From: GYS-P2D sp964414425
GTDB taxonomy: Bacteria; Bacteroidota; Bacteroidia; Chitinophagales; Saprospiraceae
Reading direction: 5' to 3'
NCBI GenBank assembly: GCA_964414425.1
Contig: CAYPWL010000009.1
Span: 1 to 64,000, forward strand
Length of the DNA: 64,000 nucleotides
The notes beneath the pieces were generated by a model. It was given only the letters and a program-made list of their open reading frames with translations. It searched no databases and was not told where the DNA came from. Positions 8,325-17,528 of this stretch are shown here, one piece after another. The stretch's first letter is position 1. Every line of letters begins with the position of its first letter. Position numbers and translations under genes: made by a program.

Positions 8325-11300
8325 ATGCCATTCAAAAAGAATTTAAGTAGAAATACCTCAGATTTCAGTTCTATAACTATTAGTCTTACTTCTCCTGATG
8401 ATATTTTAGAAAGATCATTTGGGGAGGTCCTTAAGCCTGAGACGATTAACTACCGTTCGTATAAGCCGGAGAGAGATGGTCTCTTCTGTGAGCGGATCTT
8501 CGGTCCAGTTAAGGATTATGAGTGCTACTGTGGTAAGTACAAAAGAATCAGATATAAAGGTATCGTATGTGATAGATGTGGGGTAGAGGTAACTGAGAAG
8601 AAAGTACGTCGTGAGCGTATGGGACACATCAAGTTAGTTGTGCCTGTAGTTCACATATGGTTCTTCAAGTCGCTCCCTAACAAAATTGGATACCTCTTAG
8701 GATTATCTTCTAAGAAACTTGAGTCTATCATATACTATGAGAGATATGTAGTGATCCAATCAGGAGTAAAAGAAGAAGAGGTTGAGCATAAAGCGTTACT
8801 TACTGAAGAGGAGTACTTTGAAGTATTAGACAGTTTGCCTCAGGATAATCAGATGCTTGATGACTCTGATCCTAACAAGTTCATCGCTAAGATGGGTGCG
8901 GATGGTGTTAAGGGGTTATTAGAGCGATTAGATTTAGATCAGCTATCATACGACCTACGTCACCAAGCAGCTACAGAGACTTCGCAACAGCGTAAGTCAG
9001 AAGCACTTAAGAGACTTAGAGTTGTCGAGGCATTCAGAGATGGTCAGACTCGTATCGAGAATAAGCCAGAATGGACCATCATCGAGTATCTACCGGTGAT
9101 ACCACCAGAGCTGAGACCATTGGTTCCACTTGATGGTGGACGATTTGCTAGTTCAGATCTTAACGATTTATATCGTAGAGTAATCATCAGAAATAACAGA
9201 CTTAAGCGTCTTCTTGAGATTAAGGCACCAGAGGTGATCTTAAGAAATGAGAAGAGAATGCTTCAAGAGGCTGTTGATTCATTATTTGATAACTCTCGTA
9301 AGTCTAACGCTGTAAAAGCAGAAGGTGGACGATCGTTGAAGTCACTTAGTGATATCTTAAAAGGAAAGCAAGGACGATTCAGACAAAATCTACTCGGTAA
9401 GCGTGTTGATTATTCTGGACGTTCGGTAATTGTTGTAGGTCCTAACCTGAAGCTACATGAGTGTGGTCTTCCTAAAGGTATGGCCTCAGAGCTATTCAAG
9501 CCATTCATCATACGTAAGTTGATTGAGCGTGGCATCGTGAAAACGGTGAAATCTGCCAAGAAACTTGTTGATCGTAAAGATCCTGTTATCTGGGAGATAC
9601 TCGAAGGAATATTGAGAGGTCACCCGATCATGCTTAACCGGGCTCCGACGCTTCACAGATTGTCGATTCAGGCATTCCAGCCGAAGTTAGTTGAGGGTAA
9701 AGCAATTAGACTACACCCATTAGTATGTGGTGCATTTAATGCGGATTTTGATGGTGATCAAATGGCGGTACACGTGCCACTTAGCCAGGGAGCAATCCTT
9801 GAGGCACAACTACTGATGTTAGCATGTCATAACATGCTTAACCCTCAGAACGGATCACCTATCACACTACCATCGCAGGATATGGTATTGGGCTTATACT
9901 ACATTACTAAGCCTAAGGCTAACGCTAAAAAGAATGAGAAAGCATCTCACTTCTACTCTTCGGAGGAGGTGATGATCGCATACAACGAAGGTAAATACGA
10001 TATCCATGACAGTGTCACGGTAAAAGCTCTTGTTGAAAATGAGCTTGGACACTTAGTACATGAGCGTATTACGACGACTGTCGGTAGAGTACTCTTCAAT
10101 GAGCACATACCAGAGGGAGTACCTTTTGCTAATGAGCTACTGACTAAGAAAAACCTTAAAAAGGTTATCGGTGATCTTATCGAGAGAACTGATTTTGCTG
10201 TTGCAGCAGAGTTTTTGGATAAGATCAAGGATCTCGGTTTCTACTGGGCATTTAAAGGCGGGTTGTCATTCAACTTAGGTGATTTGATCACACCGACTCT
10301 CAAAGAGAGCACACTTGTAGAAGCTCAAAATGAAGTTGACGAGGTATGGGACAACTATAACATGGGTCTTATCACCTCTAATGAGCGATATAATCAGGTA
10401 ATTGATAAGTGGACTTTTGCGGATAACAAGATCACTGATACCTTGATGACGGAGCTTGCTGAGCACAAAGGAGGATTTAACTCAGTGTTCATGATGCTTG
10501 ATAGTGGAGCACGTGGTAGTAAGCAGCAGATTAAGCAGCTATGTGGTCTGAGAGGACTGATGGCTAAGCCAAGAAAATCAGGTGATACAGGTGGAGCAAT
10601 TATCGAGAATCCAATCCTGGCGAACTTCGTAGACGGACTATCGGTACTCGAGTATTTTATCTCTACTCACGGTGCACGTAAAGGTCTTGCCGATACCGCA
10701 CTTAAGACTGCCGATGCAGGTTACTTGACGAGAAGATTAGTGGATGTATCTCAAGACGTCATTATAATCGAAGAAGATTGTGATACGCTAAGAGGAATTG
10801 ACACAACAGCGCTTATCGACAATGATAAAGTTGTAGAAGATCTTGCGCCACGTATTGCAGGTAGATATACACTTGATGATATCCTACACCCTGAGAGCGA
10901 AGAAGTAATGCTCAAAGCTGGAGAATATATCACAGAGAAAATTTCTCGTGCGATAGAAGATGCGGGCGTTGAGACCGTGACAATAAGATCAGTACTCACA
11001 TGTGAGACTAAGAAAGGTGTATGTACGAAGTGCTATGGTAAGAACCTTGCAACAGGACGTATATCGGAGCTTGGTGATGCAGTAGGAGTTATCGCAGCAC
11101 AGAGTATCGGTGAGCCAGGTACACAGTTGACATTACGTACATTCCACGTAGGTGGTGTGGCATCAGTTAGTAAGACAGAGTCCGAAAGCGTTGCCAAATT
11201 TGACGGTGTGCTTGAGTTCGATAACGTATCTACAATCGAATATAAAGAAGGTGATACTACTAATGATGTAGTGATCTCTCGTTCTGGTGAGATTAGATTA

Positions 11301-12599
11301 TTGGAGCCAGAAACTAAGAAGGTACTCGCTAACGTACACATACCTTATGGATCAAATCTTTTCATCAAAGGGAAGAGAAAGATCAAGAAGGGTACTGTGA
11401 TCTGTCAGTGGGATCCATTTAACGCTGTTATCGTATCGGAGTTCTCTGGTATTATCCAGTATGAGTCGATCGAAGAGGGTGTTTCATTCAGAGCGGAGCG
11501 TGATGATCAGACTGGTAACGTCGAGAAGATCGTTATCGAGTCTAAGAAGAAAAAGAAAGTTCCTACCATCAATGTCCTCGATGAGGATGGTGATGTAATG
11601 AGAAGTTATAACCTACCGGTAGGCTCGCACATCTTGGCAGAAAATGGAGATAGCATCGTAGCAGGATCCAGAATTGCAAAGATACCGCGTCAATTAGGTA
11701 AGATCCAGGATATCACGGGTGGTCTTCCGAGAGTAACAGAACTCTTTGAGGCACGTAACCCATCTAACCCTGCAGTTACTGCAGAGATTGACGGTATTGT
11801 ATCATTCGGTAAGCTTAAGAGAGGTAATCGTGAGATCTTTATCGAAGATGAGAAATCTGGTCAGAAGAGAAAGTATTTGGTGAAGCTATCTAAGCACCTC
11901 TTAGTGCAAGAAGGTGACTTCGTAAGAGCAGGATCACACTTATCTGATGGTGCAACGTCACCTCAAGATATCCTTAGTATCATGGGCCCAAGTGGTGTTC
12001 AGAGATATATTGTTAACGGTATCCAAGAGGTATATCGCTCACAGGGTATCGGTATCAATGATAAGCACATCGAGACTATCGTTCGTCAGATGATGAGACG
12101 TGTCGAAATCGTGGATGCTGGAGATACTTCATTCTTAGAGGGTGAGCCAGTAGAGAAGTATGATTTCTTAGAGCAGAATGATTGGATTTTTGATAAGAAG
12201 ATCATTACTGAGTCGGGTGATTCTAATAAGTTGAAGCCTGGTCAGATTGCTACCATACGTCAGATCAGAGAAGAAAACTCTTACTTGAAGCGTAATGACT
12301 TAAAGACAGTTGAGTTTAGAGATGCAGTAGCTGCAACATCTAAGCCATTGCTACAAGGTATTACCAAGTCATCACTTGGAACAGTGAGCTGGATTTCAGC
12401 GGCATCATTCCAGGAGACGACTAAAGTATTGAGTACTGCGGCGATTAATGCGAAGCGTGATAAACTTGAAGGTCTTAAGGAGAATGTTATTGTTGGTAAG
12501 AAGATACCTGCAGGAACGGGTCTTAGACACTATGAGCAGTTAAAAGTTACTGCTAAGGAGTATATCCCAGAAGAAGTAGAAGAAGAGGCAGCTGAATAA
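8325..12599 (+). CDS. rpoC: DNA-directed RNA polymerase subunit beta'
   Basis: Catalytic core subunit of RNA polymerase. The 1424-aa protein has the N-terminal zinc finger CYCGKYK...CDRCG (about residues 66-84), the active-site NADFDGDQMAVH (about 471-482) that binds catalytic Mg2+, the second zinc site CETKKGVCTKCYG and the trigger-loop region SIGEPGTQLTLRTFH. No lineage-specific large insertion is evident. A strong terminator lies 26 nt after the stop codon. Confidence 0.99.
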   Translation: MPFKKNLSRNTSDFSSITISLTSPDDILERSFGEVLKPETINYRSYKPERDGLFCERIFGPVKDYECYCGKYKRIRYKGIVCDRCGVEVTEKKVRRERMGHIKLVVPVVHIWFFKSLPNKIGYLLGLSSKKLESIIYYERYVVIQSGVKEEEVEHKALLTEEEYFEVLDSLPQDNQMLDDSDPNKFIAKMGADGVKGLLERLDLDQLSYDLRHQAATETSQQRKSEALKRLRVVEAFRDGQTRIENKPEWTIIEYLPVIPPELRPLVPLDGGRFASSDLNDLYRRVIIRNNRLKRLLEIKAPEVILRNEKRMLQEAVDSLFDNSRKSNAVKAEGGRSLKSLSDILKGKQGRFRQNLLGKRVDYSGRSVIVVGPNLKLHECGLPKGMASELFKPFIIRKLIERGIVKTVKSAKKLVDRKDPVIWEILEGILRGHPIMLNRAPTLHRLSIQAFQPKLVEGKAIRLHPLVCGAFNADFDGDQMAVHVPLSQGAILEAQLLMLACHNMLNPQNGSPITLPSQDMVLGLYYITKPKANAKKNEKASHFYSSEEVMIAYNEGKYDIHDSVTVKALVENELGHLVHERITTTVGRVLFNEHIPEGVPFANELLTKKNLKKVIGDLIERTDFAVAAEFLDKIKDLGFYWAFKGGLSFNLGDLITPTLKESTLVEAQNEVDEVWDNYNMGLITSNERYNQVIDKWTFADNKITDTLMTELAEHKGGFNSVFMMLDSGARGSKQQIKQLCGLRGLMAKPRKSGDTGGAIIENPILANFVDGLSVLEYFISTHGARKGLADTALKTADAGYLTRRLVDVSQDVIIIEEDCDTLRGIDTTALIDNDKVVEDLAPRIAGRYTLDDILHPESEEVMLKAGEYITEKISRAIEDAGVETVTIRSVLTCETKKGVCTKCYGKNLATGRISELGDAVGVIAAQSIGEPGTQLTLRTFHVGGVASVSKTESESVAKFDGVLEFDNVSTIEYKEGDTTNDVVISRSGEIRLLEPETKKVLANVHIPYGSNLFIKGKRKIKKGTVICQWDPFNAVIVSEFSGIIQYESIEEGVSFRAERDDQTGNVEKIVIESKKKKKVPTINVLDEDGDVMRSYNLPVGSHILAENGDSIVAGSRIAKIPRQLGKIQDITGGLPRVTELFEARNPSNPAVTAEIDGIVSFGKLKRGNREIFIEDEKSGQKRKYLVKLSKHLLVQEGDFVRAGSHLSDGATSPQDILSIMGPSGVQRYIVNGIQEVYRSQGIGINDKHIETIVRQMMRRVEIVDAGDTSFLEGEPVEKYDFLEQNDWIFDKKIITESGDSNKLKPGQIATIRQIREENSYLKRNDLKTVEFRDAVAATSKPLLQGITKSSLGTVSWISAASFQETTKVLSTAAINAKRDKLEGLKENVIVGKKIPAGTGLRHYEQLKVTAKEYIPEEVEEEAAE

Positions 12600-12624
12600 G
12601 CGACTCAACTCTAAATAGAATAGG

Positions 12625-12664
12625 AAGGACTTTTAATCATCAGATTGAAAGTCCTTTTTTTATA
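12625..12664 (+). terminator. rpoC: Intrinsic terminator after rpoC
   Basis: A 14-bp stem with one G-U pair (12625-12638 with 12643-12656, beginning AAGGACTTT and ending AAAGTCCTT), loop ATCA, then an 8-nt T run. The T run overlaps the stop codon of the convergent riboflavin synthase gene, so the hairpin may also limit readthrough from the other strand. Confidence 0.9.
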
Positions 12665-13253
12665 CCTTGAGGATAGATAAGTTCTTCTGGATGTATTTGC
12701 CGAGGATGTCAAATTCTAAATTGACAGCATCTCCTTTTTTTAGAGCTTTGAATTTAGTGTGCTCATAAGTATAGGGTATGATGGCCACGCTGAATCTACC
12801 TTCGGCAGGATCAACCACGGTAAGGCTTGTTCCATTCACACAGATTGAACCCTTACTAATAACTAAAGCATCGTGCTCAACGGGGTACTCAATTGTATAG
12901 AGCCAACTTCCAGCAGTTTCGGTGATATCAATGCAAGTACCAGTAGTATCAACATGACCTTGCACGATGTGCCCATCAAGACGACCATTCATCACCATGC
13001 ATCGTTCAACATTTACTGGATCACCAACTGACCATGCACCTAACGAGGTTTTATCCATCGTTTCTTTGATAGCAGTCACAGTATGACTCTTGCTATCACA
13101 TCGAGTGACAGTAAGGCATACGCCATCATGAGCAACGCTCTGATCTACTTTCAACTCAGCCGATATGGGAGACTCTATAGTGTAGTGGTAGTTAGCTAAT
13201 TCTTGCTCAATATGAGTTATGGTGCCTAAGCACTCTATGATACCTGTAAACAT
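12660..13253 (-). CDS. ribE: Riboflavin synthase, alpha chain
   Basis: Converts two 6,7-dimethyl-8-ribityllumazine molecules into riboflavin and a pyrimidinedione. The 197-aa protein has the two lumazine-binding repeats of the family: MFTGIIE at the start with SVAHDGVCLTVT (repeat 1), and MVMNGRLDGHIVQGHVDTTG with GSICVNGTSLTVV (repeat 2). The start at 13253 was chosen because MFTGIIE is the family N-terminus; the frame extends further upstream, but into the preceding gene. The gene begins 8 nt after the T9SS protein upstream, so the two may be co-transcribed. Confidence 0.95.
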   Translation of the reverse strand: MFTGIIECLGTITHIEQELANYHYTIESPISAELKVDQSVAHDGVCLTVTRCDSKSHTVTAIKETMDKTSLGAWSVGDPVNVERCMVMNGRLDGHIVQGHVDTTGTCIDITETAGSWLYTIEYPVEHDALVISKGSICVNGTSLTVVDPAEGRFSVAIIPYTYEHTKFKALKKGDAVNLEFDILGKYIQKNLSILKV

Positions 13254-13261
13254 GAAATATA

Positions 13262-15991
13262 TTAGATGATAATCTGTATAAAACCAGTCAAAACATCTTC
13301 CAACTCGACAACTCCAGTAACTCGAGATTCGAAGACTGCACAAGTATAGTAGTATGTTCCTTCCTCTAATGCAGCGCCTCTGAGATTTGTGCCATCCCAA
13401 TTAATAGCGGGATTGTCCGTCCGAAATACAACCTGCCCCCATCTATTGTAGACTTCTAATTCAATCCGATCAATAAATCTATTTACGGTAGGGGTGAATA
13501 GATCGTTGCTATTATCACCATTGGGGGTGAAGGTGTTTGGTAGCTCATATGAGGGACAATTGTCAACACAGATGAGAGATGATATATCACTGATATTGCC
13601 TCCTTGATCACTGATCTGTATCGCATAGCAACCAGAGATATTATCAGTTAAGTTGTGATCGAATGATCCAAGTGCAGCATCAACTCGAGCTATTTCACTT
13701 AGGGCTCCATTCTCAGTCTCGCTAAACAGGACAATCACCTCATTAATATCGTCGGCAGCTTCGCAATCTCCAGTTAGTCCAAACTCCCATCTCACTTCAT
13801 TGATAAACTGATCTCCAGTAATCACCGACTCTTGGCAAGCAGTAGATATTTCAACATCAGGAATGCAAGGAGCCTCATTATCACGGGGGACACCACATAC
13901 CTCTTGGGAGAAATTTCTGATCGGAGATGGCAGATCATCTACCCCATAAGTTCCAACGCTCTCCACTACATAACATGACTCCTCACCATTAGTCAGGCCA
14001 TCTATCCTAAAGCTGAGATCCGCAACACTGTCCAGGAGTATTTGCTGCCCATCTACTATCTCATAAACAAAGTAAAAATCGTTCCTCCATGGAACATCAC
14101 TTTGCCAATTGAGCAAAATGCTCTGATCACCTGACTGCTGAGATAAAAAGAGTGATGAGGCTGTGGCACTCTCGATGCTAAATCCTGTCGCATTCTCAAA
14201 CCTTACACGATAAGAAAATGGATTATCCAAGGTGTTAATCGGTTGATCTAAAAACAAGGTATCGTCTGACAACCCCGAAAATCTCGTGTCTGTACTGATT
14301 GAGGGTCCGATACCATCTAATGCAGTAGGATTGAAGCCAGTTCCACGTTGAAGTCCAATACTAAAGGGACTATTAACTACCGCGGTATCAATCTCATCAG
14401 GAAAGGGCAATACCCACTGGGTCAATATGCTTCCTAAGCTGTTATCTGTACCTTCTACAGAAACCTTAGTTATGAATGGTCTATCTCTGTTGAATAGCAG
14501 GCAACTCTCCTCAGAGGGCAAGCTTGAGGTTTCATTGAATGGGTTATTCGTGCTGGTCAATTGAGCGAATTCAGCGACCACCCGATAACAGTATATATCT
14601 GATTGGTTAAGGTCATCATCTATCGCCTGAAATCTATCATTGACGATATCATTGCTCAGAAATATGATCTGCTGATAGCCCTGACCCTCAAGTCCGCCTT
14701 GACAACTATCTATTGTTATTTCCCTCGACTCATTGCGCCGCCAAACCGAAAATCCTTGAAAGAGATCAGTATCTGAACAGCCATATTCCGCACTCCAGGT
14801 GATTAGATTGGATGCAGAGCTGAGCTTTTCGGTTAGGACATCCTCGGGCGAAGGTCCTAAGATTTTTATTCTGACCGTTTTCAGAGTTGACACGCCGCCA
14901 TTAAATCCTAAGAAATCATCTGTCACTCTAAATACAACTTGATAAAATGTTTCTGCGATGTCATCACAGGAAGTCTGCCATCTGAATATCCCGCTATTAG
15001 GAGATCTTGAGGGATTAATTCCTGTATTGAAGCTTACGTCGATAGAGTCGAATAGGAGCGGGGAACCCAGCGCTTCAAGAGTTATATTTTGATTGCGATC
15101 AACATCTGATCCAACTACTTCGAATTCTATCAGTTCTCCTGCGATCACACAGAGCTCATCTATGGTCTCAATAGTAGGAACTGTATTCGCAATTCTATTT
15201 TCATCAAAGCAGGCAGTCACAAGGATCTGCATATCTCTGATGATCTCATTTATAAGGATACCATTTCTAAACTCTTTGATAAGGATGGTGATGTTAAAAT
15301 CTCCTTGTACTGGTGGACTATCCCAAACAAAGTCTCCTGTTATCGGATCTAAACTGATCTGATTATTTTCAGATGGTGCGATCTCATTAGGTAGGTTATA
15401 ATTAGGTACTTCCATTCCTTCTGATTCAAATGGAGTAATTAGCTCATAGGCCAAGCTGTCTCCATCAGGATCAAAGGCATTAGGATTGTGTACAAATCGC
15501 TGATTAGTACAGGCAAAATCTATAGGAGGTTGTAGTAGTATAGCTGAACTATTATTTCCTTGAAACCGTCTATCCAAGAGGGTTAATGTAGTCTCCACAT
15601 AAAATTGAATATTCACAGAATTAGGAAAGTCTATATTCTGGATTCCCGCTACACGATTAGGGTCTGTTACAGATAGTGTGAACCGACTACGAGTAGGGTA
15701 GGTGTGAGTTGCTGTGTAGGTATTTCTCTGCACATCATTAGGCAGTGGCTCACCATTACCATTGCTTCGAGGGACGAACTCTGAGGTCCCATCACCCCAA
15801 AACATCTCTAAGCTATCTCTATCCGCAGCAAAGCTACTTGTACGAGTAAATGTGGTAATCGTCGCCCTAATGGTGAGATCATCAATTTGCTCATAAGTAA
15901 TTTCTCCCGCCCTATTATGAGTAGCTAATAAGCTTGTCATATTTATAAGAAACAGAACAGTAAGAGTGGATATTTTAACTTTCATGCACAC
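13262..15991 (-). CDS. Large secreted protein with type-B T9SS (gliding-motility-type) C-terminal domain
   Basis: A 909-aa protein predicted to be exported by Sec and then by T9SS to the cell surface. It has a signal peptide (about residues 1-23, cleavage after LLA). The N-terminal region starts THNRAGEITYEQID, a common beginning among Bacteroidota gliding-associated proteins. Several beta-sandwich segments follow (FDPDGDSLAYEL at about 180, GDFVWDSPPVQG at about 220). The last 90 residues are the CHU_C/type-B sorting domain: LPNTFTPNGDNSNDLFTP, YNRWGQVVF, NWDGTNLRG and the end GFIQIII. Function beyond being an adhesin-like surface protein cannot be assigned. No PorP/SprF gene is adjacent, unlike the type-B gene at 48700. 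Confidence 0.88.
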   Translation of the reverse strand: MCMKVKISTLTVLFLINMTSLLATHNRAGEITYEQIDDLTIRATITTFTRTSSFAADRDSLEMFWGDGTSEFVPRSNGNGEPLPNDVQRNTYTATHTYPTRSRFTLSVTDPNRVAGIQNIDFPNSVNIQFYVETTLTLLDRRFQGNNSSAILLQPPIDFACTNQRFVHNPNAFDPDGDSLAYELITPFESEGMEVPNYNLPNEIAPSENNQISLDPITGDFVWDSPPVQGDFNITILIKEFRNGILINEIIRDMQILVTACFDENRIANTVPTIETIDELCVIAGELIEFEVVGSDVDRNQNITLEALGSPLLFDSIDVSFNTGINPSRSPNSGIFRWQTSCDDIAETFYQVVFRVTDDFLGFNGGVSTLKTVRIKILGPSPEDVLTEKLSSASNLITWSAEYGCSDTDLFQGFSVWRRNESREITIDSCQGGLEGQGYQQIIFLSNDIVNDRFQAIDDDLNQSDIYCYRVVAEFAQLTSTNNPFNETSSLPSEESCLLFNRDRPFITKVSVEGTDNSLGSILTQWVLPFPDEIDTAVVNSPFSIGLQRGTGFNPTALDGIGPSISTDTRFSGLSDDTLFLDQPINTLDNPFSYRVRFENATGFSIESATASSLFLSQQSGDQSILLNWQSDVPWRNDFYFVYEIVDGQQILLDSVADLSFRIDGLTNGEESCYVVESVGTYGVDDLPSPIRNFSQEVCGVPRDNEAPCIPDVEISTACQESVITGDQFINEVRWEFGLTGDCEAADDINEVIVLFSETENGALSEIARVDAALGSFDHNLTDNISGCYAIQISDQGGNISDISSLICVDNCPSYELPNTFTPNGDNSNDLFTPTVNRFIDRIELEVYNRWGQVVFRTDNPAINWDGTNLRGAALEEGTYYYTCAVFESRVTGVVELEDVLTGFIQIII

Positions 15992-16061
15992 AACTCAAGT
16001 TATATCATTTTTGGCTTTTCGTTTAGTTTATAATTAGTTGGGGGGATAAGATGTTCATAAC

Positions 16062-16133
16062 AGCCTCAAATGATCCTCTGCAAGACAATCATATAAGCCA
16101 AGAACAAGCGTAATGGATTGAGGCTATGATTGT
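16062..16133. repeat. Interleaved inverted repeats at the end of rfbD
   Basis: AGCCTCAA (16062-16069) pairs with TTGAGGCT (16118-16125), and ACAATCATA (16085-16093) pairs with TATGATTGT (16125-16133). The order A-B-A'-B' means both helices can form together only as a pseudoknot; otherwise they compete. The last arm overlaps the rfbD stop codon on the minus strand. It could be a terminator or an mRNA 3'-end structure; no T run is present. Confidence 0.35.
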
Positions 16134-16984
16134 TTTAGAGCTTTCAGACAGGTGCTGAGGCTATCGGACCAATGAGGTATGGTAATATCCAGAGCCTCGG
16201 AGATTTTATCTGTTGACATAACACTCCATAGAGGGCGAGGAGCAGGTGCACCATAGGCCTCGGTAGATATCCCAGAAACATTACATGAGATATCAGCTTG
16301 TTTGAATATTTCTTGGGCAAAATCACACCAATTAGTGGTTCCGGTATTACAATAGTTATAGATGCCTTGTAATTCGTCTTTCTCTTTTATGAGCTTAGTA
16401 ATTGCCTCGACTACGTCACCTGTATAGGTAGGGGCTCCGATTTGATCATTTACAATATTGAGAGCGTCTCTATCTGCGCCTAATCGGAGCATCGTTTTTA
16501 CGAAGTTTTTTTGCTGAGTTCCATATAACCATGAGACCCTGAGGATTATATGATTTTCGAGTTGGCTTGCTATTGAGAGCTCACCAGCTCGTTTAGATTT
16601 TCCATATATCCCTTGGGGATTACATATATCAGTCTCGACTAATGGAGTATCCTTTTCAATGTGATAGACATAGTCTGTGCTGATGTGGATCAGTTTAGCA
16701 GATAGACGATCTGCCGTTATCGCCAGATTATTAGATCCGTGATCATTGATCTTAAATGCTTGCCCAACTTCCTCTTCAGCTCGATCTACAGCAGTATATG
16801 CTGCACAATTTATGATGACATCAGGCTTAATTTGCTCTATTGCGTCATGGACTTTTTCAGTATCAGTAATGTCTAATTGTGTCCTCGATAGGAAAGTAAA
16901 CTCTAAGTCCGGATTGGTTACCTTCTGGAACTCCTGACCTAATTGTCCGTTCGCGCCAGTTACTATTATCTTCTTAGTCTTCAT
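16124..16984 (-). CDS. rfbD: dTDP-4-dehydrorhamnose reductase
   Basis: Last step of dTDP-L-rhamnose synthesis: NAD(P)H-dependent reduction of dTDP-4-keto-rhamnose. The 286-aa protein is a short-chain dehydrogenase with the N-terminal Rossmann motif GANGQLGQEF and the catalytic pair in STDYVY and YGKSKRAGE, and it ends in the usual substrate domain. The ATG at 16984 (MKTKKIIVTGANG) was chosen over one 11 codons upstream because the Rossmann strand normally starts within the first few residues. It overlaps the end of rfbC by 11 nt. rfbA and rfbB are not next to it. Confidence 0.95.
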   Translation of the reverse strand: MKTKKIIVTGANGQLGQEFQKVTNPDLEFTFLSRTQLDITDTEKVHDAIEQIKPDVIINCAAYTAVDRAEEEVGQAFKINDHGSNNLAITADRLSAKLIHISTDYVYHIEKDTPLVETDICNPQGIYGKSKRAGELSIASQLENHIILRVSWLYGTQQKNFVKTMLRLGADRDALNIVNDQIGAPTYTGDVVEAITKLIKEKDELQGIYNYCNTGTTNWCDFAQEIFKQADISCNVSGISTEAYGAPAPRPLWSVMSTDKISEALDITIPHWSDSLSTCLKALKQS

Positions 16985-17525
16985 ATGCTTTATGCGATCC
17001 AAATTTAGGCTGAGCAATATCTTTTTCGGACAACAGATAGTTTGTATTTATCTCTGGCCAATCGATATCAATTTCTCCATCATCGTATCGTATACCGCCC
17101 TCGTGTTCTTTTGAGTAGTAGTTGTCACACTTATATCCAAATATCGCCTCGTCAGACAGTACTAAAAAGCCATGTGCGAACCCTCTCGGGATAAGTAATT
17201 GCTTTTTGTTTGTATCCGTCAGGATCATGCCAAATGATTTCCCATAAGTGGGAGAACCAGGTCTTATGTCTACGGCGATATCGAATATCTCACCGACTAT
17301 GGCTCTTACCAATTTTGCTTGAGCGAACTCGCCGACTTGGTAGTGTAGCCCTCGCAGAACCCCTTTTTGAGATTTGGACTCATTGTCTTGTACCCAATTG
17401 TATCCATCATAGCTTGACGGAAACTTGGATTTATTGAAAGACTCAAAAAAGTAGCCTCGATCATCATGAAAGACTCGAGGTTCAATAATTTTTAAATCGG
17501 CGATAGGAGTGTCAGTAATGATCAC
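16974..17525 (-). CDS. rfbC: dTDP-4-dehydrorhamnose 3,5-epimerase
   Basis: Epimerises dTDP-4-keto-6-deoxyglucose at C3 and C5 in the dTDP-rhamnose pathway. The 183-aa protein is a cupin with the family signature RGYFFESFN, the catalytic-His segment GVLRGLHYQ (about residues 56-64), AVDIRPGSPTYGK and RGFAHGFLVLSD. Its length is typical. It overlaps rfbD and starts 3 nt after the der stop codon, so it belongs to the era-der-rfbC-rfbD transcription unit. Confidence 0.96.
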   Translation of the reverse strand: MIITDTPIADLKIIEPRVFHDDRGYFFESFNKSKFPSSYDGYNWVQDNESKSQKGVLRGLHYQVGEFAQAKLVRAIVGEIFDIAVDIRPGSPTYGKSFGMILTDTNKKQLLIPRGFAHGFLVLSDEAIFGYKCDNYYSKEHEGGIRYDDGEIDIDWPEINTNYLLSEKDIAQPKFGSHKAYED

Positions 17526-17528
17526 GTT

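Noticed and set aside
12660..13400. Longer riboflavin synthase with 49 extra N-terminal codons
   Set aside because: The extension overlaps the end of the T9SS protein gene, shows no similarity to the family and contains many rare-looking Cys/Trp; the family starts at MFTGIIE.
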